In this document: positions 19,514 to 28,174 of the stretch, piece by piece | How positions within the stretch are numbered: the first letter of the stretch is position 1 | Layout: each line of letters starts with the position of its first letter | Assembly: GCA_964413535.1 (NCBI GenBank) | Contig: CAYPTB010000044.1 | Span: forward strand, 1 to 64,000 | Direction of reading: 5' to 3' | DNA: 64,000 nucleotides | Origin: CAYPTB01 sp964413535 | Lineage (GTDB): Bacteria > Planctomycetota > UBA1135 > GCA-002686595 | Translations under genes and position numbers: made by a program | The notes under the pieces: model-generated | The model's input: only the letters and a program-made list of their open reading frames with translations | Database searches by the model: none | What the model was told of the DNA's origin: nothing

Positions 19514-21535
19514 ATGATCGCTCTCGTTCTCGCTCTCTCGCTCGCGTTCCAAGAGACGCATCCGTTCGGCGTCGAGGACATGCTTGCGATGGATCGCATC
19601 TCGGATGCGCAGGTGTCGCCGGACGGGAAGGCGGTGTTGTTCACCGTCCGCGTCACCGACGTGGAGGCGAACAAGGGGCGCACGGACGTGTGGCTCGCGG
19701 CGGTGGACGGGAGCTCGGCGCGCGCGCTGACGACGCACGAGGCGAACGACTCGAACGCGCGCTGGATGCCGGACGGGCGCAGCTTCGCGTTCCTGTCGTC
19801 GCGCAGCGGGTCGAGTCAGGTGTGGAAGCTCTCGCTCGACGGCGGCGAAGCCGTGCAGCTCACGAAGCTTCCGCTCGACGTGGACGGGTTCGAGACCTTT
19901 CCCGACGGGAAGCGGCTCGTGCTCGCCATGGAAGTGCATCCCGACGTCGCGACGCTCGAGGAGAGCGCGGCGCGCGACGCGGAGCGCGAGGGGTCGAAGG
20001 TGAAGGCGAAGGTCTACGACGAGCTCATGTTCCGCCACTGGGACGCGTGGGAGGACGGGAAGCGCAGCCACGTCTTAGCCTGGACGATCGGCGGCGGAGC
20101 GCCCGTCGACTTGATGAAGGGTATGCACGCGGACGCGCCGACGAAGCCCTTCGGCGGCACGGAAGAGGTCGCGATCGCGCCCGACGGGAAGACCGTCGTC
20201 TTCGCCGCCAAGGACGAGGGTCGCGAGAACGCCTGGAGCACGAACGTCGACTTGTGGCGTGTTCCGGCGGACGGCTCGAAGGCGCCCGAGCGCATCACCG
20301 ACGACAACGAGGCCTACGACAACGCGCCGGCGTTCTCGCCGGACGGCAAGCACCTCGCCTGGCTCGCGATGACGCGGCCCGGCTACGAGTCGGACCGCCA
20401 GCGCATCCGGGTCATGGAGCTCGCGAGCGGCGCCGTGCGCACGCTGGCGGAGGACTGGGACCGCTCGGCGAGCGAGCTTTGCTGGTCGGACGACGGCAAG
20501 ACGCTCTACACCACGGCGAACGACCTGGGGAACCACGCGCTCTTCGCGGTCGACGTCGCGAGCGGGAAGGTCGCGAAGCTCGTCGGCAAGGGCTATGCGT
20601 CGAGCCCGACTCCGGCCGGCGAGCGCGTGCTCTTCGCGCACGATTCGCTGCACGGGCCCGCGGAGCTCTACACGGTCGCGCGCGACGGCTCTGACCTGCG
20701 CCCCGTCACGAAGCTCAACGCCGCGAAGGTTGCGGCGGCGCGCATGGGCGAGTACGAGCAGTTCTCGTTCGAAGGCGCGAAGGGCGAGACGGTGTACGGC
20801 TTCCTCGTGAAGCCCGCGGACTTCGATCCGGCCGTGAAGTATCCGGTCGCGTTCCTGATCCACGGCGGACCGCAGGGCTCGTTCGGCGATCACTTCCACT
20901 ACCGCTGGAACGCGCAGGCCTACGCCGGCGCGGGCTACGCCGCGATCATGATCGACTTCCACGGCTCGACCGGTTACGGCCAGGCCTTCTGCGACTCGAT
21001 CAAGGGCGACTGGGGCGGAGCGCCGTACGAGGACTTGATGAAGGGGCTCGACTTCGCGCTCGCGAAGTACCCGTTCCTCGACGGGACGCGCGTCGGCGCG
21101 CTCGGCGCTTCGTACGGCGGCTACATGATCAACTGGATCGCCGGTCACACCGATCGCTTCCAGTGCCTCGTCAACCACGACGGCAACCTCGACGAGCGCA
21201 TGGCGTACTTCGACACCGAGGAGCTGTGGTTCCCCGAGTGGGATCACGGCGGGACGCCGTGGGAGAACCCGCAGGGCTTCGCGAAGCACAACCCGATCGA
21301 GCACGTCGCGAAGTGGAAGACGCCCATGCTCGTGATCCACGGCGCGAAGGACTATCGCGTCGTCGACGTGCAGGGCATGTCGACCTTCACGGCCCTCCAG
21401 CGCCGCGGCATCCCGTCGAAGTTCGTGTACTTCCCCGACGAGAACCACTGGGTGCTGAAGCCGCAGAACAGCCGCTTCTGGCACGAGCAGGTGCTCGGGT
21501 GGCTCGATCAGTGGCTCACGGCTGCCGAGCGCTAG
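19514..21535 (+). CDS. S9 family prolyl oligopeptidase-type peptidase
   Basis: A 673-residue serine peptidase with a short signal peptide (about residues 1-13). The N-terminal two thirds contain PD40/beta-propeller repeats (VSPDGKAVLF, WMPDGRSFAF, FSPDGKHLAW). The C-terminal alpha/beta hydrolase carries the triad Ser533 (GASYGGY), Asp613 (HGAKDYR) and His645 (ENHW). HGGPQG (about 450) forms the oxyanion hole. This is the DPP-IV/acylaminoacyl-peptidase layout: removal of short N-terminal units from peptides in the periplasm. The ATG is preceded by an ideal AGGAGG Shine-Dalgarno. Confidence 0.94.
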   Translation: MIALVLALSLAFQETHPFGVEDMLAMDRISDAQVSPDGKAVLFTVRVTDVEANKGRTDVWLAAVDGSSARALTTHEANDSNARWMPDGRSFAFLSSRSGSSQVWKLSLDGGEAVQLTKLPLDVDGFETFPDGKRLVLAMEVHPDVATLEESAARDAEREGSKVKAKVYDELMFRHWDAWEDGKRSHVLAWTIGGGAPVDLMKGMHADAPTKPFGGTEEVAIAPDGKTVVFAAKDEGRENAWSTNVDLWRVPADGSKAPERITDDNEAYDNAPAFSPDGKHLAWLAMTRPGYESDRQRIRVMELASGAVRTLAEDWDRSASELCWSDDGKTLYTTANDLGNHALFAVDVASGKVAKLVGKGYASSPTPAGERVLFAHDSLHGPAELYTVARDGSDLRPVTKLNAAKVAAARMGEYEQFSFEGAKGETVYGFLVKPADFDPAVKYPVAFLIHGGPQGSFGDHFHYRWNAQAYAGAGYAAIMIDFHGSTGYGQAFCDSIKGDWGGAPYEDLMKGLDFALAKYPFLDGTRVGALGASYGGYMINWIAGHTDRFQCLVNHDGNLDERMAYFDTEELWFPEWDHGGTPWENPQGFAKHNPIEHVAKWKTPMLVIHGAKDYRVVDVQGMSTFTALQRRGIPSKFVYFPDENHWVLKPQNSRFWHEQVLGWLDQWLTAAER

Positions 21536-21604
21536 GTCGGGGCGCCCGTACGAGCGTTCGACGCGTCTCACTCGCCGTCGGATGAGCCGAAGCGCGTCGT
21601 CGTC

Positions 21605-22186
21605 TCACCAGATCCAGGGCACGAGGCGCTTCGTCCGTGCCCGGTAGGCGTCGTAGTCCGCGCCGAAGGTTTCGCGCATCAGCTCTTCCTCGGGGCAGAG
21701 ACGTAGGGCGAAGAGCAGCGTCATCGCGACGAGGTAGGAAGGGCCCGCGAGCCAGTTGGGCAGCGCGAGCGCCTGGCCCAGCGAATAGAGCAGGAGCGCC
21801 GCATACATCGGATGCCGCACGCGACGGTAGACGCCGCGGGTGACGAGCTCGTGCGCTTGCCGCACCTCGAGCGTGATCGACCAGTTCGTCCCGAGGTCCG
21901 CGTGCGAGCGGTAAAAGAGCCACAGCCCGAGCGCCGTGATCGCTGCGCCGGCGACGAGCGGCAGGGGGCGGAGCGGGTAGTCCGCGAACGCGAAGAGCGG
22001 AGTCGCGATCCACAGCAGCGGGACGAGGAACGACGCGAATGCCAGCGCGAGGAGCGCGTTCTCGAGCGCGCCGCGCGCGTTCCTCGCCACCGCAATCGCG
22101 CGGCTTCGCTGCCCGTGCGGCGCCCGGATGAGCACCATGGCGACGGTGCTCGCGAGCACGACCGCCTTCGCAAACCAGGGGTTCAT
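21605..22186 (-). CDS. Isoprenylcysteine carboxyl methyltransferase-family membrane protein
   Basis: A 193-residue protein with four or five membrane helices. The C-terminal half carries the ICMT/phospholipid-methyltransferase signature: LVTRGVYRRVRHPMYAALLL, then EEELMRETFGADYDAYRART, the SAM-binding RHPxY and EE motifs. Bacterial members methylate lipids or small molecules rather than prenylated proteins; the substrate here is unknown. It is convergent with the S9 peptidase. Confidence 0.88.
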   Translation of the reverse strand: MNPWFAKAVVLASTVAMVLIRAPHGQRSRAIAVARNARGALENALLALAFASFLVPLLWIATPLFAFADYPLRPLPLVAGAAITALGLWLFYRSHADLGTNWSITLEVRQAHELVTRGVYRRVRHPMYAALLLYSLGQALALPNWLAGPSYLVAMTLLFALRLCPEEELMRETFGADYDAYRARTKRLVPWIW

Positions 22187-22543
22187 CCCTGTCGAGCATA
22201 GCGAGCTCTGGATGCGCAGCGATGCCGCTTTCGCGGACCTCGATCATCCGCGAGGGTCGTGCGGAGCTCGACGGACGATCGCCGTCGCCGACTCCAGCGG
22301 ACATCCTCGACGCGCGGGAAGAGCTTCGACGATCGATGCGAGATCGCCCGCGCCGCGCGGCTCGCCTCCACGTCGTGCGCGAGATCCTGCACCTGTCGGC
22401 GGAGTCGAGCCCGAGTGTGGGAACCGGCGGGATTCCTAGAACCATCCAGCACGGTCGGAACACCCATGAGCAGAGGACAGCTCATGGACGCCACGAACGT
22501 GATGGCGCTGCACGCTGTCCCAGGAGCCCACACAAGGAAAGTC
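22187..22543. other. Non-coding region with an inverted repeat before the small peptide gene
   Basis: No gene is supported in these 357 bases. An 8-bp inverted repeat CCATGAGC-(8 nt)-GCTCATGG occupies 22464-22487, about 57 bases upstream of the next start codon. It could be an operator or a 5' leader hairpin. The start codon itself is preceded by AAGGAAA. Confidence 0.4.
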
Positions 22544-22789
22544 ATGAAGACATTCATCCGCAGTGCATCTCTCGCGTTGATCTCGGCGGCCATCCTCGGC
22601 GCCGGCATTCCGGCATCTGCGGCTCCAGCCGCCGCCGCCGCCGCGGCAGCTGAGACCACGTACCGGTTCGCAAGCGGCTCGACCACGACGGTCGTCATCG
22701 GCGGCGTGGTGATCAAGATCACGACCTACAACTGCACGAATACCGGCAACTCCTGCAAGCTCGTGAATGGCGAGTTCGTTCCCGTTTGA
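22544..22789 (+). CDS. Small secreted two-cysteine peptide
   Basis: An 81-residue protein with a clear signal peptide: a basic start (MKTFIRSASL), a hydrophobic core and an AxA-rich end (ASAAPAAAAAAAAE). The mature part is about 45 residues, rich in Thr and Val (TTTVVIGGVVIKITTYNC), with two cysteines seven residues apart that could pair. An AAGGAAA Shine-Dalgarno stands four bases before the ATG. The larger gene that follows starts 20 bases downstream, so the two may share a transcript. No family is recognised. A processed signal or structural peptide is possible. Confidence 0.65.
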   Translation: MKTFIRSASLALISAAILGAGIPASAAPAAAAAAAAETTYRFASGSTTTVVIGGVVIKITTYNCTNTGNSCKLVNGEFVPV

Positions 22790-22808
22790 TCCCGACTCGG
22801 AGCGAACG

Positions 22809-25148
22809 ATGCGAGGCCCCGCGACCGGAGTGAGCACGACCGCCATGAAGCACACATTCTTCGTTTCGACCGTCGTGACGCTCACGGCCGCGGGACTTTC
22901 GCTCGCGCTCCTCTTCGGCCCTGACGCGACCCGCTCTCCGGCCCAGCTCGGCGCGGAACCGACGGAAGTCCATCAGGGCGAGACCGCGGACATCGAGAGC
23001 CCGATGTCCGCGGTCTCGCTTCGCGAGCCCATCGTTCAGCGAGCGGCGGTCGAGTCGCAACTCTTGCAGCTCTCGTCCGCGCGGCCGGGCTACGTCACGG
23101 CGATCGTGCTCGGTCCGAGCGGTGAACCGATCCAAGGCGCGCTGTGCCAGATCCTGCGCGGGAGCGTCCCCGTCGGTTTGTCGGCCGCGCTCTCCAGGAG
23201 AACGCCCGCGCGCGACGTCATCGCCTCCGGTCGCTCCGACCGCGACGGTCGCATCGAGCTCGGCGTGCCCGAAGGCTTCTGGATCCTGCGCGCGCAGGCC
23301 GAAGGACTCACGCCTTGGGAGGAGGACTTCCTGCGAGGCGGAGACTTCCGCTGGATACGCCTCGGTCCCGCGCGGAGCCTGACCGTCGTCGTTCGCGACG
23401 AAGAAGATCACGCCGTATCCAGAGCTTCCGTCCGACTCTTGCGAGGCGAGTACGTCGATCCGGAGACGGCGGAGCTCGTGACCGCCACGGACGGGAGCGG
23501 CGCCGCGCGCTTGGAATCGATTCCCGCCGGCACGTGGTACGTGCGCGTCAGCCATCCGGACCACGTCGGCACCGTGGCGAAGCTCGAGGCCGACGCCGAC
23601 AACGCGCGTGTGCAGTCGGTCGTGTTGCAGCGCGGGATCCGGATCGCCGGAACGGTGCTCGTCGGCGAGCGCGCGCCCACCCGAGCCGCGCGCGTCGTCT
23701 TCGACACGCCCGACGGCTTCACGTCCTCGCACGAGGTGAGCGTGGGCGCCGACGGAGCGTATGCCTCGCGGGTCGTCTTCCGGGCCAACCAGACGCTCGA
23801 AGTCGCCGCGCAGGTCGCCGGCTACGGCGAAACGCGGAAGGAGTTGAGTCTTGGCGATCCGCCGACCTCCGGCGAGCTCCGGGTGGACTTCGCGCTCGAC
23901 TCGCGCGAGAGGTTCGCCGTCGGACGAGTCGTCGATCCGGACGGGAATCCGCTGGAGGGCGTCGAGGTCTACGTGCAACCGCTGCTCTCCCTTCCGCCCG
24001 AGACGGTCGTCGCGATCCCCTCGGAGGCGGAGATCCTGGCGGGGCACCTGCCCGATCTGTCCGCCTACGATCCAGAGCCCTCGAAGATCGCCCGCTCGCG
24101 CAGAGCTTGCGCGTCCGACGGCGAGGGACGCTTCCGCGTGAGCGGCCTGCATTCGGTGAAGAGCTACTCGCTCCTGCTCGTGTCCGACGCGCACGCCAAC
24201 GCCGTGCTGTGGGTCGAAAAGGGCGAGCCGGGGGGCACGACCGATTGCGGGACGGTGCGCCTCGGCCCAGCCGGGCGCGTCTTCGGCAGCGTGCGCCGTC
24301 CGGACGGGAGTCCGATCGAGGGCCTGCTCGTCTACACGACCGGCTACGTGAACCGCGTCGTCACGCCGAGCTCGGAGTTCAGGACGGTGCGCCCGCGCGT
24401 GCGCGCGAGCCTCCTGGATGCGATCACCAGCGCCGACGGCCTGTTCGCGTTCGAGCCCTTCCCCGAGGCGGAGTTCCAGCTCATGTGCAACGGCACGCTG
24501 TTCGGACCCTACTCGCTCGCCGCCGGCGAGACCCTCGGTCCGCTCGAGCTCGTCACGGAGGATTTGCCGAGCGACGGAGCCGAGCGATCCATCGCCATCC
24601 GCTTGATGATCGTCGACGAGACCGACGCCGTCGTGCCGAGCCCCTACGTGCAAGTGATGCGCGTCCGCGATCCGGAGGATGCGACGACGTGGTCCCTGGA
24701 CGACTGGGTGGCCGGAATCGGGGACGAGCTGGGCCAGGTGGAGCTCTTCGTGCCGGAAGCGGGGACCTACGAGATCGAGGTGAGGGACCCGCGCGGTCAG
24801 CTCTCCGATCAGTCCTTCGTCGTCGACCTGGCCGAGGACGGCTACTTCGAGACCGTCACGCTCGCGCCCGACCCGGATCCGTCCCGCCCGCTGGCCGGAG
24901 TCGTCACCGGCTCGCGCGGCGAGCCGCTGGCCGATCTCGAGGTGCTCCTGTTCCCGTCGGCGGGCGAAGTCTCGTGCAACTGCTGGAAGGTCTCCGCGCG
25001 CACCGATGGATCGGGCGCCTTCTCCTTCGGCCCCTTCATGGACGGCAACCACCGCATCGTCGTGACCGACCCTAAGGAACGCTTCGCCCCCGCTCACCAC
25101 TACCCCGCGCACTCCGGGGATCCGCTGCTGGTGGTGATGGGGGAGTGA
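22809..25148 (+). CDS. Secreted carboxypeptidase-regulatory-like repeat protein
   Basis: About 779 residues. A hydrophobic N-terminal anchor or signal (HTFFVSTVVTLTAAGLSLALL) is followed by repeated beta-sandwich units of the carboxypeptidase regulatory-like (CarboxypepD_reg/transthyretin-like) type. Each contains a core such as GRVVDPDGNPLEGVEVYV, GSVRRPDGSPIEGLLVYT or GVVTGSRGEPLADLEVLL, followed by DGxGxF. At least six units are visible. Such modules serve as adhesive or scaffold domains outside the cell. The ATG at 22809 has GGAG six bases upstream; an ATG at 22845 is an alternative. Related proteins in the window are at 30012 and fused to the sigma factor at 45442. Confidence 0.82.
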   Translation: MRGPATGVSTTAMKHTFFVSTVVTLTAAGLSLALLFGPDATRSPAQLGAEPTEVHQGETADIESPMSAVSLREPIVQRAAVESQLLQLSSARPGYVTAIVLGPSGEPIQGALCQILRGSVPVGLSAALSRRTPARDVIASGRSDRDGRIELGVPEGFWILRAQAEGLTPWEEDFLRGGDFRWIRLGPARSLTVVVRDEEDHAVSRASVRLLRGEYVDPETAELVTATDGSGAARLESIPAGTWYVRVSHPDHVGTVAKLEADADNARVQSVVLQRGIRIAGTVLVGERAPTRAARVVFDTPDGFTSSHEVSVGADGAYASRVVFRANQTLEVAAQVAGYGETRKELSLGDPPTSGELRVDFALDSRERFAVGRVVDPDGNPLEGVEVYVQPLLSLPPETVVAIPSEAEILAGHLPDLSAYDPEPSKIARSRRACASDGEGRFRVSGLHSVKSYSLLLVSDAHANAVLWVEKGEPGGTTDCGTVRLGPAGRVFGSVRRPDGSPIEGLLVYTTGYVNRVVTPSSEFRTVRPRVRASLLDAITSADGLFAFEPFPEAEFQLMCNGTLFGPYSLAAGETLGPLELVTEDLPSDGAERSIAIRLMIVDETDAVVPSPYVQVMRVRDPEDATTWSLDDWVAGIGDELGQVELFVPEAGTYEIEVRDPRGQLSDQSFVVDLAEDGYFETVTLAPDPDPSRPLAGVVTGSRGEPLADLEVLLFPSAGEVSCNCWKVSARTDGSGAFSFGPFMDGNHRIVVTDPKERFAPAHHYPAHSGDPLLVVMGE

Positions 25149-25256
25149 TCGCGTCCTCGTCCGCGCTTTCCGTCGCTCGCGGTCGATTCGCCGAAGACCG
25201 ACGAACGCAGCCGACGCCCAACCGTCGCGCTTCCACGCAGCGCTCGGGGAACGCAT

Positions 25257-26390
25257 TCATGGGCTCGACCAAAGCAGTCGATCGCCCGAATAGGCAGCAA
25301 GTCCGATCGCGTCGAAGCTGATCAGCACTTCACGGAGCCCGTCTCCGTCCACATCGGGGATCGCGATCGAGGTGCGGGCCGCGGAGCGCCACGTGGGCGC
25401 GCTCACGACCTCGAAGAGCTTCGCGCCGGTCGCCCCGGAAATGGTCACTATGCGACCCTGGCCCGGACCATAGTCGAACAAGGGGACCGAGAAGTCGCTC
25501 ACGCCGTCGCGGTCCGCATCGCCGATGCCGTGCGGTTGCTGGATGAACATCGTCGTCGGTGCATCGAAGTGGAGTGTGCTCAGCACGGAGCCGTCGGCTC
25601 CCGACAGGATCTGACCATCGCCTGCGGCATCGGTGTATCCGAAGGCATTCACGAAGTCGGGGACCGCATCGCCGTTCACGTCCCCGAGGAGGAGATCCGC
25701 GTTCGGCGGCAGGGCCTCGGTTGGACTCGTCGCCTCGAGCTCGACTGGATCCAACGATCGAGCGATCTCCTCCCGAACGGCTCGTCCTGTCCGCCCGTCG
25801 AAGTATCGGAGGCGCTCCGGGTCGCTCCCGAGGGCGACGATCGTTCGAGTCGAGTCGGAAACCACGAGCAGCAGCTCCTCGTTCTCGTCCTCTACCTCCC
25901 ACCCCCAGTCCCGAGCGCTCCACAGTTCCTTCCACTCCTTTCCGTCGCGAGCCTGCAGCAGGAAGTCCGTGCGACGTCCGACGATCCTCATGCCGCCGAG
26001 CAAGACGTCCCCGAAACCGTCGCCGTCGATGTCGCCGAGATCTCTTGCCCCGATCGAGCCGTAGGCGATCTCCGAGGTTCCTCGAGAGCGGTGGAGCACG
26101 CGTCCGTCGCGGCCCGAGACGACGCGCAGGTCGTGCTCCGCCCGCCGCGTGTTTGGCCACGAGTTCCCGAGGTAGTTCCACGATCCGTCGACTTCGTAGT
26201 CGCACAGGAGGACGTCCTCCGCACCGTCGGCGTCCACGTCGCCGACGTTGTCCAGGCGCGTGCCCCAGGCGCTCGAAGGGTCCGGGCTGCAGAAGAGGCA
26301 CGCGGAGAAGACGGCCATCTGGAATAACGCCGCTACGCCCAGGGCGCACAGCACGGCGAGGACGAGGAGAACGAGCAAGAAAGCTCTCAC
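25257..26390 (-). CDS. Membrane-anchored FG-GAP (integrin-like) repeat protein
   Basis: A 377-residue protein with an N-terminal membrane segment (FLLVLLVLAVLCALGVAALF) and a beta-propeller built from FG-GAP-like repeats. Calcium-binding loops of the form DxDxDGxxD recur: GDVDADGAEDVLL, GDIDGDGFGDVLL, GDVNGDAVPDFV, GDADRDGVSDFSV and PDVDGDGLREVLI. Two cysteine residues follow the anchor (SACLFC). The family is extracellular and binds ligands or other proteins. It is convergent with the preceding repeat protein; 37 bases separate it from the Tat protein upstream. Confidence 0.85.
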   Translation of the reverse strand: MRAFLLVLLVLAVLCALGVAALFQMAVFSACLFCSPDPSSAWGTRLDNVGDVDADGAEDVLLCDYEVDGSWNYLGNSWPNTRRAEHDLRVVSGRDGRVLHRSRGTSEIAYGSIGARDLGDIDGDGFGDVLLGGMRIVGRRTDFLLQARDGKEWKELWSARDWGWEVEDENEELLLVVSDSTRTIVALGSDPERLRYFDGRTGRAVREEIARSLDPVELEATSPTEALPPNADLLLGDVNGDAVPDFVNAFGYTDAAGDGQILSGADGSVLSTLHFDAPTTMFIQQPHGIGDADRDGVSDFSVPLFDYGPGQGRIVTISGATGAKLFEVVSAPTWRSAARTSIAIPDVDGDGLREVLISFDAIGLAAYSGDRLLWSSP

Positions 26391-26427
26391 TTGGGGAGGG
26401 GCGCGAGCTCACGGCGAGGGTTTGGCT

Positions 26428-27957
26428 TCATCCACTTCGCAGTCGCGCGATGAGCTCGCGCGAGCGCTCGTACACGGCGGTAGCGGGCGTGCGCGCGGAG
26501 GGCAAGTAGCCGAACGCGGGAGCGAGCAGCACGGAGCGCCAGCGCGGGTGGCACAGGCGCGCGTCCTCGAGCAGCGCGGCGGCGTACTTCGCCTGGTGGT
26601 TCTCCGCGACGCCGCGGAAGAGGTGCGAGCGCAGGTGGGATGCGAAGGCGTCGTAGGGCTGGCCTCCCTCGAGGTGCGTGCGCACGTGGAGCGGTGTGGG
26701 CTCGGCGAACGTCTCGGCGAGCGTGGGCACGCCTTCGCCAGGTTCCACGAGCAGGGCATCGAGCGCGAGCTCGTCGCGGGAGATGCGTCCCTGGTTCGCG
26801 AGCGCCTCGCGCAGGCGCGGGATCCACGCGGCGGCTTGCAGGAGCGCCACGCGGCTCGTCGCCTCGACCTGCGACGAGCGGTAGACGTGGTGGAGCGCGT
26901 TCGCGATCGTCGTCGGGTGCACGGGCAAGAGCCCCGGGCCGCGGGCGAAGAGATCGCACGCGGCGAGGCGGATGGCGTCCCAGGCCGCAGCAATGCCGAG
27001 CTTCGCTCGCAGCCCTTCGACCAAGCGGGCGCGCGCGCCCGCTGGATCGCTCGCGAGCAGAGCGCGCGCCGTGGCGAGGCTCCGTTCCGCATCTCCCGCG
27101 CCGTCGCGCCAATCGTCGGGCAGCGTTGCGGCGATCTCGCGGCTCGCGCCAGCGTCCTCGACGTCCCGCTGCGGCGAAGGATTCGTGAGTGCCCAGACCA
27201 GCGAGCGCAAAGCGGGCTCGGCCACCTCGTGCGCGAGCGTTCCTCCTGCGGTTGCCTCGAGCCGCGAGAGCGTGCGCTCGGCCTGCGCCGCGTAGATGAC
27301 CTTGTGACCGAGGCTCCCGAGGTCGCCGACGACGTGCGCCCACGCGATCTCGAGCGCGTCGCCCTCGCCTCCCAGAGCGAACAGGGCCGTGACCGCGCGG
27401 TCCGCGCGCTCGCCGTCGAAGTCCGCGAGTGCTCGCGCGAGCTCGGCGCCCGCCGCGCCGCGATCCGTCGCCGCGACGTCGGGCCGCGCCGGCAGCGTCC
27501 AATCGGCGCGGTCGACGTCGCTCTCCTGGCTCGCCTTCACGTCGTCGAGGTTGAAGAGCACCGGAAGCAGGCGCTCGTCCTCCGGACTCGCCTCGGCGAG
27601 CTGATAGACGGACTCGACCACGAGCACGGCGTGCAGGAGCGACCCCGGCGGGCGCGGGCTGATCTCGTAGAGACCTGCGAGGAAGATCGCGGCTTCGAGG
27701 TCGCGCCAGTCGACTCCGGCGCGCAGTCGTTCCTCGGCGAGGTCGAAGCACTTCGCGCGCGGTGTGCGCACGATCCGCTGCGCGAGCTCGATCACGTCGG
27801 CGTGCGACGCGCGACCGACTCGGGACGCGCGAGGAACGCGGGCCCTCCCCCTACCGCCGCGACCTAGAGCCGGACCCGCGAACGCGCTCCCCGCCGCGCA
27901 AGCGAGTGCGCCCGCGCCGACCGAACGGATCAGATCGCGCCGGCTGATGTCCGCCAT
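26428..27957 (-). CDS. Tat-exported alpha-helical protein of unknown function
   Basis: A 509-residue protein. The N-terminus MADISRRDLIRSVGAGALA is a twin-arginine (Tat) signal, implying export after folding, often with a cofactor. The rest is helix-rich without membrane segments or a motif I recognise. Several conserved-looking His residues occur (LLHAVLVVESVYQL, HVRTHLEGG, ENHQAKY) and could bind metal or haem. The ATG at 27957 was chosen for the Tat motif; the open frame extends to 28155. Upstream on the same strand is the lone ATP-grasp gene, 217 bases away, so cotranscription is possible. Confidence 0.7.
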   Translation of the reverse strand: MADISRRDLIRSVGAGALACAAGSAFAGPALGRGGRGRARVPRASRVGRASHADVIELAQRIVRTPRAKCFDLAEERLRAGVDWRDLEAAIFLAGLYEISPRPPGSLLHAVLVVESVYQLAEASPEDERLLPVLFNLDDVKASQESDVDRADWTLPARPDVAATDRGAAGAELARALADFDGERADRAVTALFALGGEGDALEIAWAHVVGDLGSLGHKVIYAAQAERTLSRLEATAGGTLAHEVAEPALRSLVWALTNPSPQRDVEDAGASREIAATLPDDWRDGAGDAERSLATARALLASDPAGARARLVEGLRAKLGIAAAWDAIRLAACDLFARGPGLLPVHPTTIANALHHVYRSSQVEATSRVALLQAAAWIPRLREALANQGRISRDELALDALLVEPGEGVPTLAETFAEPTPLHVRTHLEGGQPYDAFASHLRSHLFRGVAENHQAKYAAALLEDARLCHPRWRSVLLAPAFGYLPSARTPATAVYERSRELIARLRSG

Positions 27958-28174
27958 CCGAAGCGACGCTAGCTCCGCCGCCCGATTCCCACAACCAGAA
28001 GGACGCTTCGCGGCGCTGCCGTCCTGCGCCGGAGCGCTACGCGATACGCGGGGATTATGCGAGGCCGCACGGCGTGCGCCGTGCGCGCAGGAGGCCGGAT
28101 GGGGTTGGCGCGACAGCGCTCGAGCTCCGGCGCACGCGCGCCTTTCTCCCGTCACCCTCGAGCGAACCCGCCGC

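Noticed and set aside
21559..21599. Inverted repeat CGACGCG...CGCGTCG between the S9 peptidase and methyltransferase genes
   Set aside because: Only seven base pairs with a 27-base loop and no T-run, so too weak to call a terminator.
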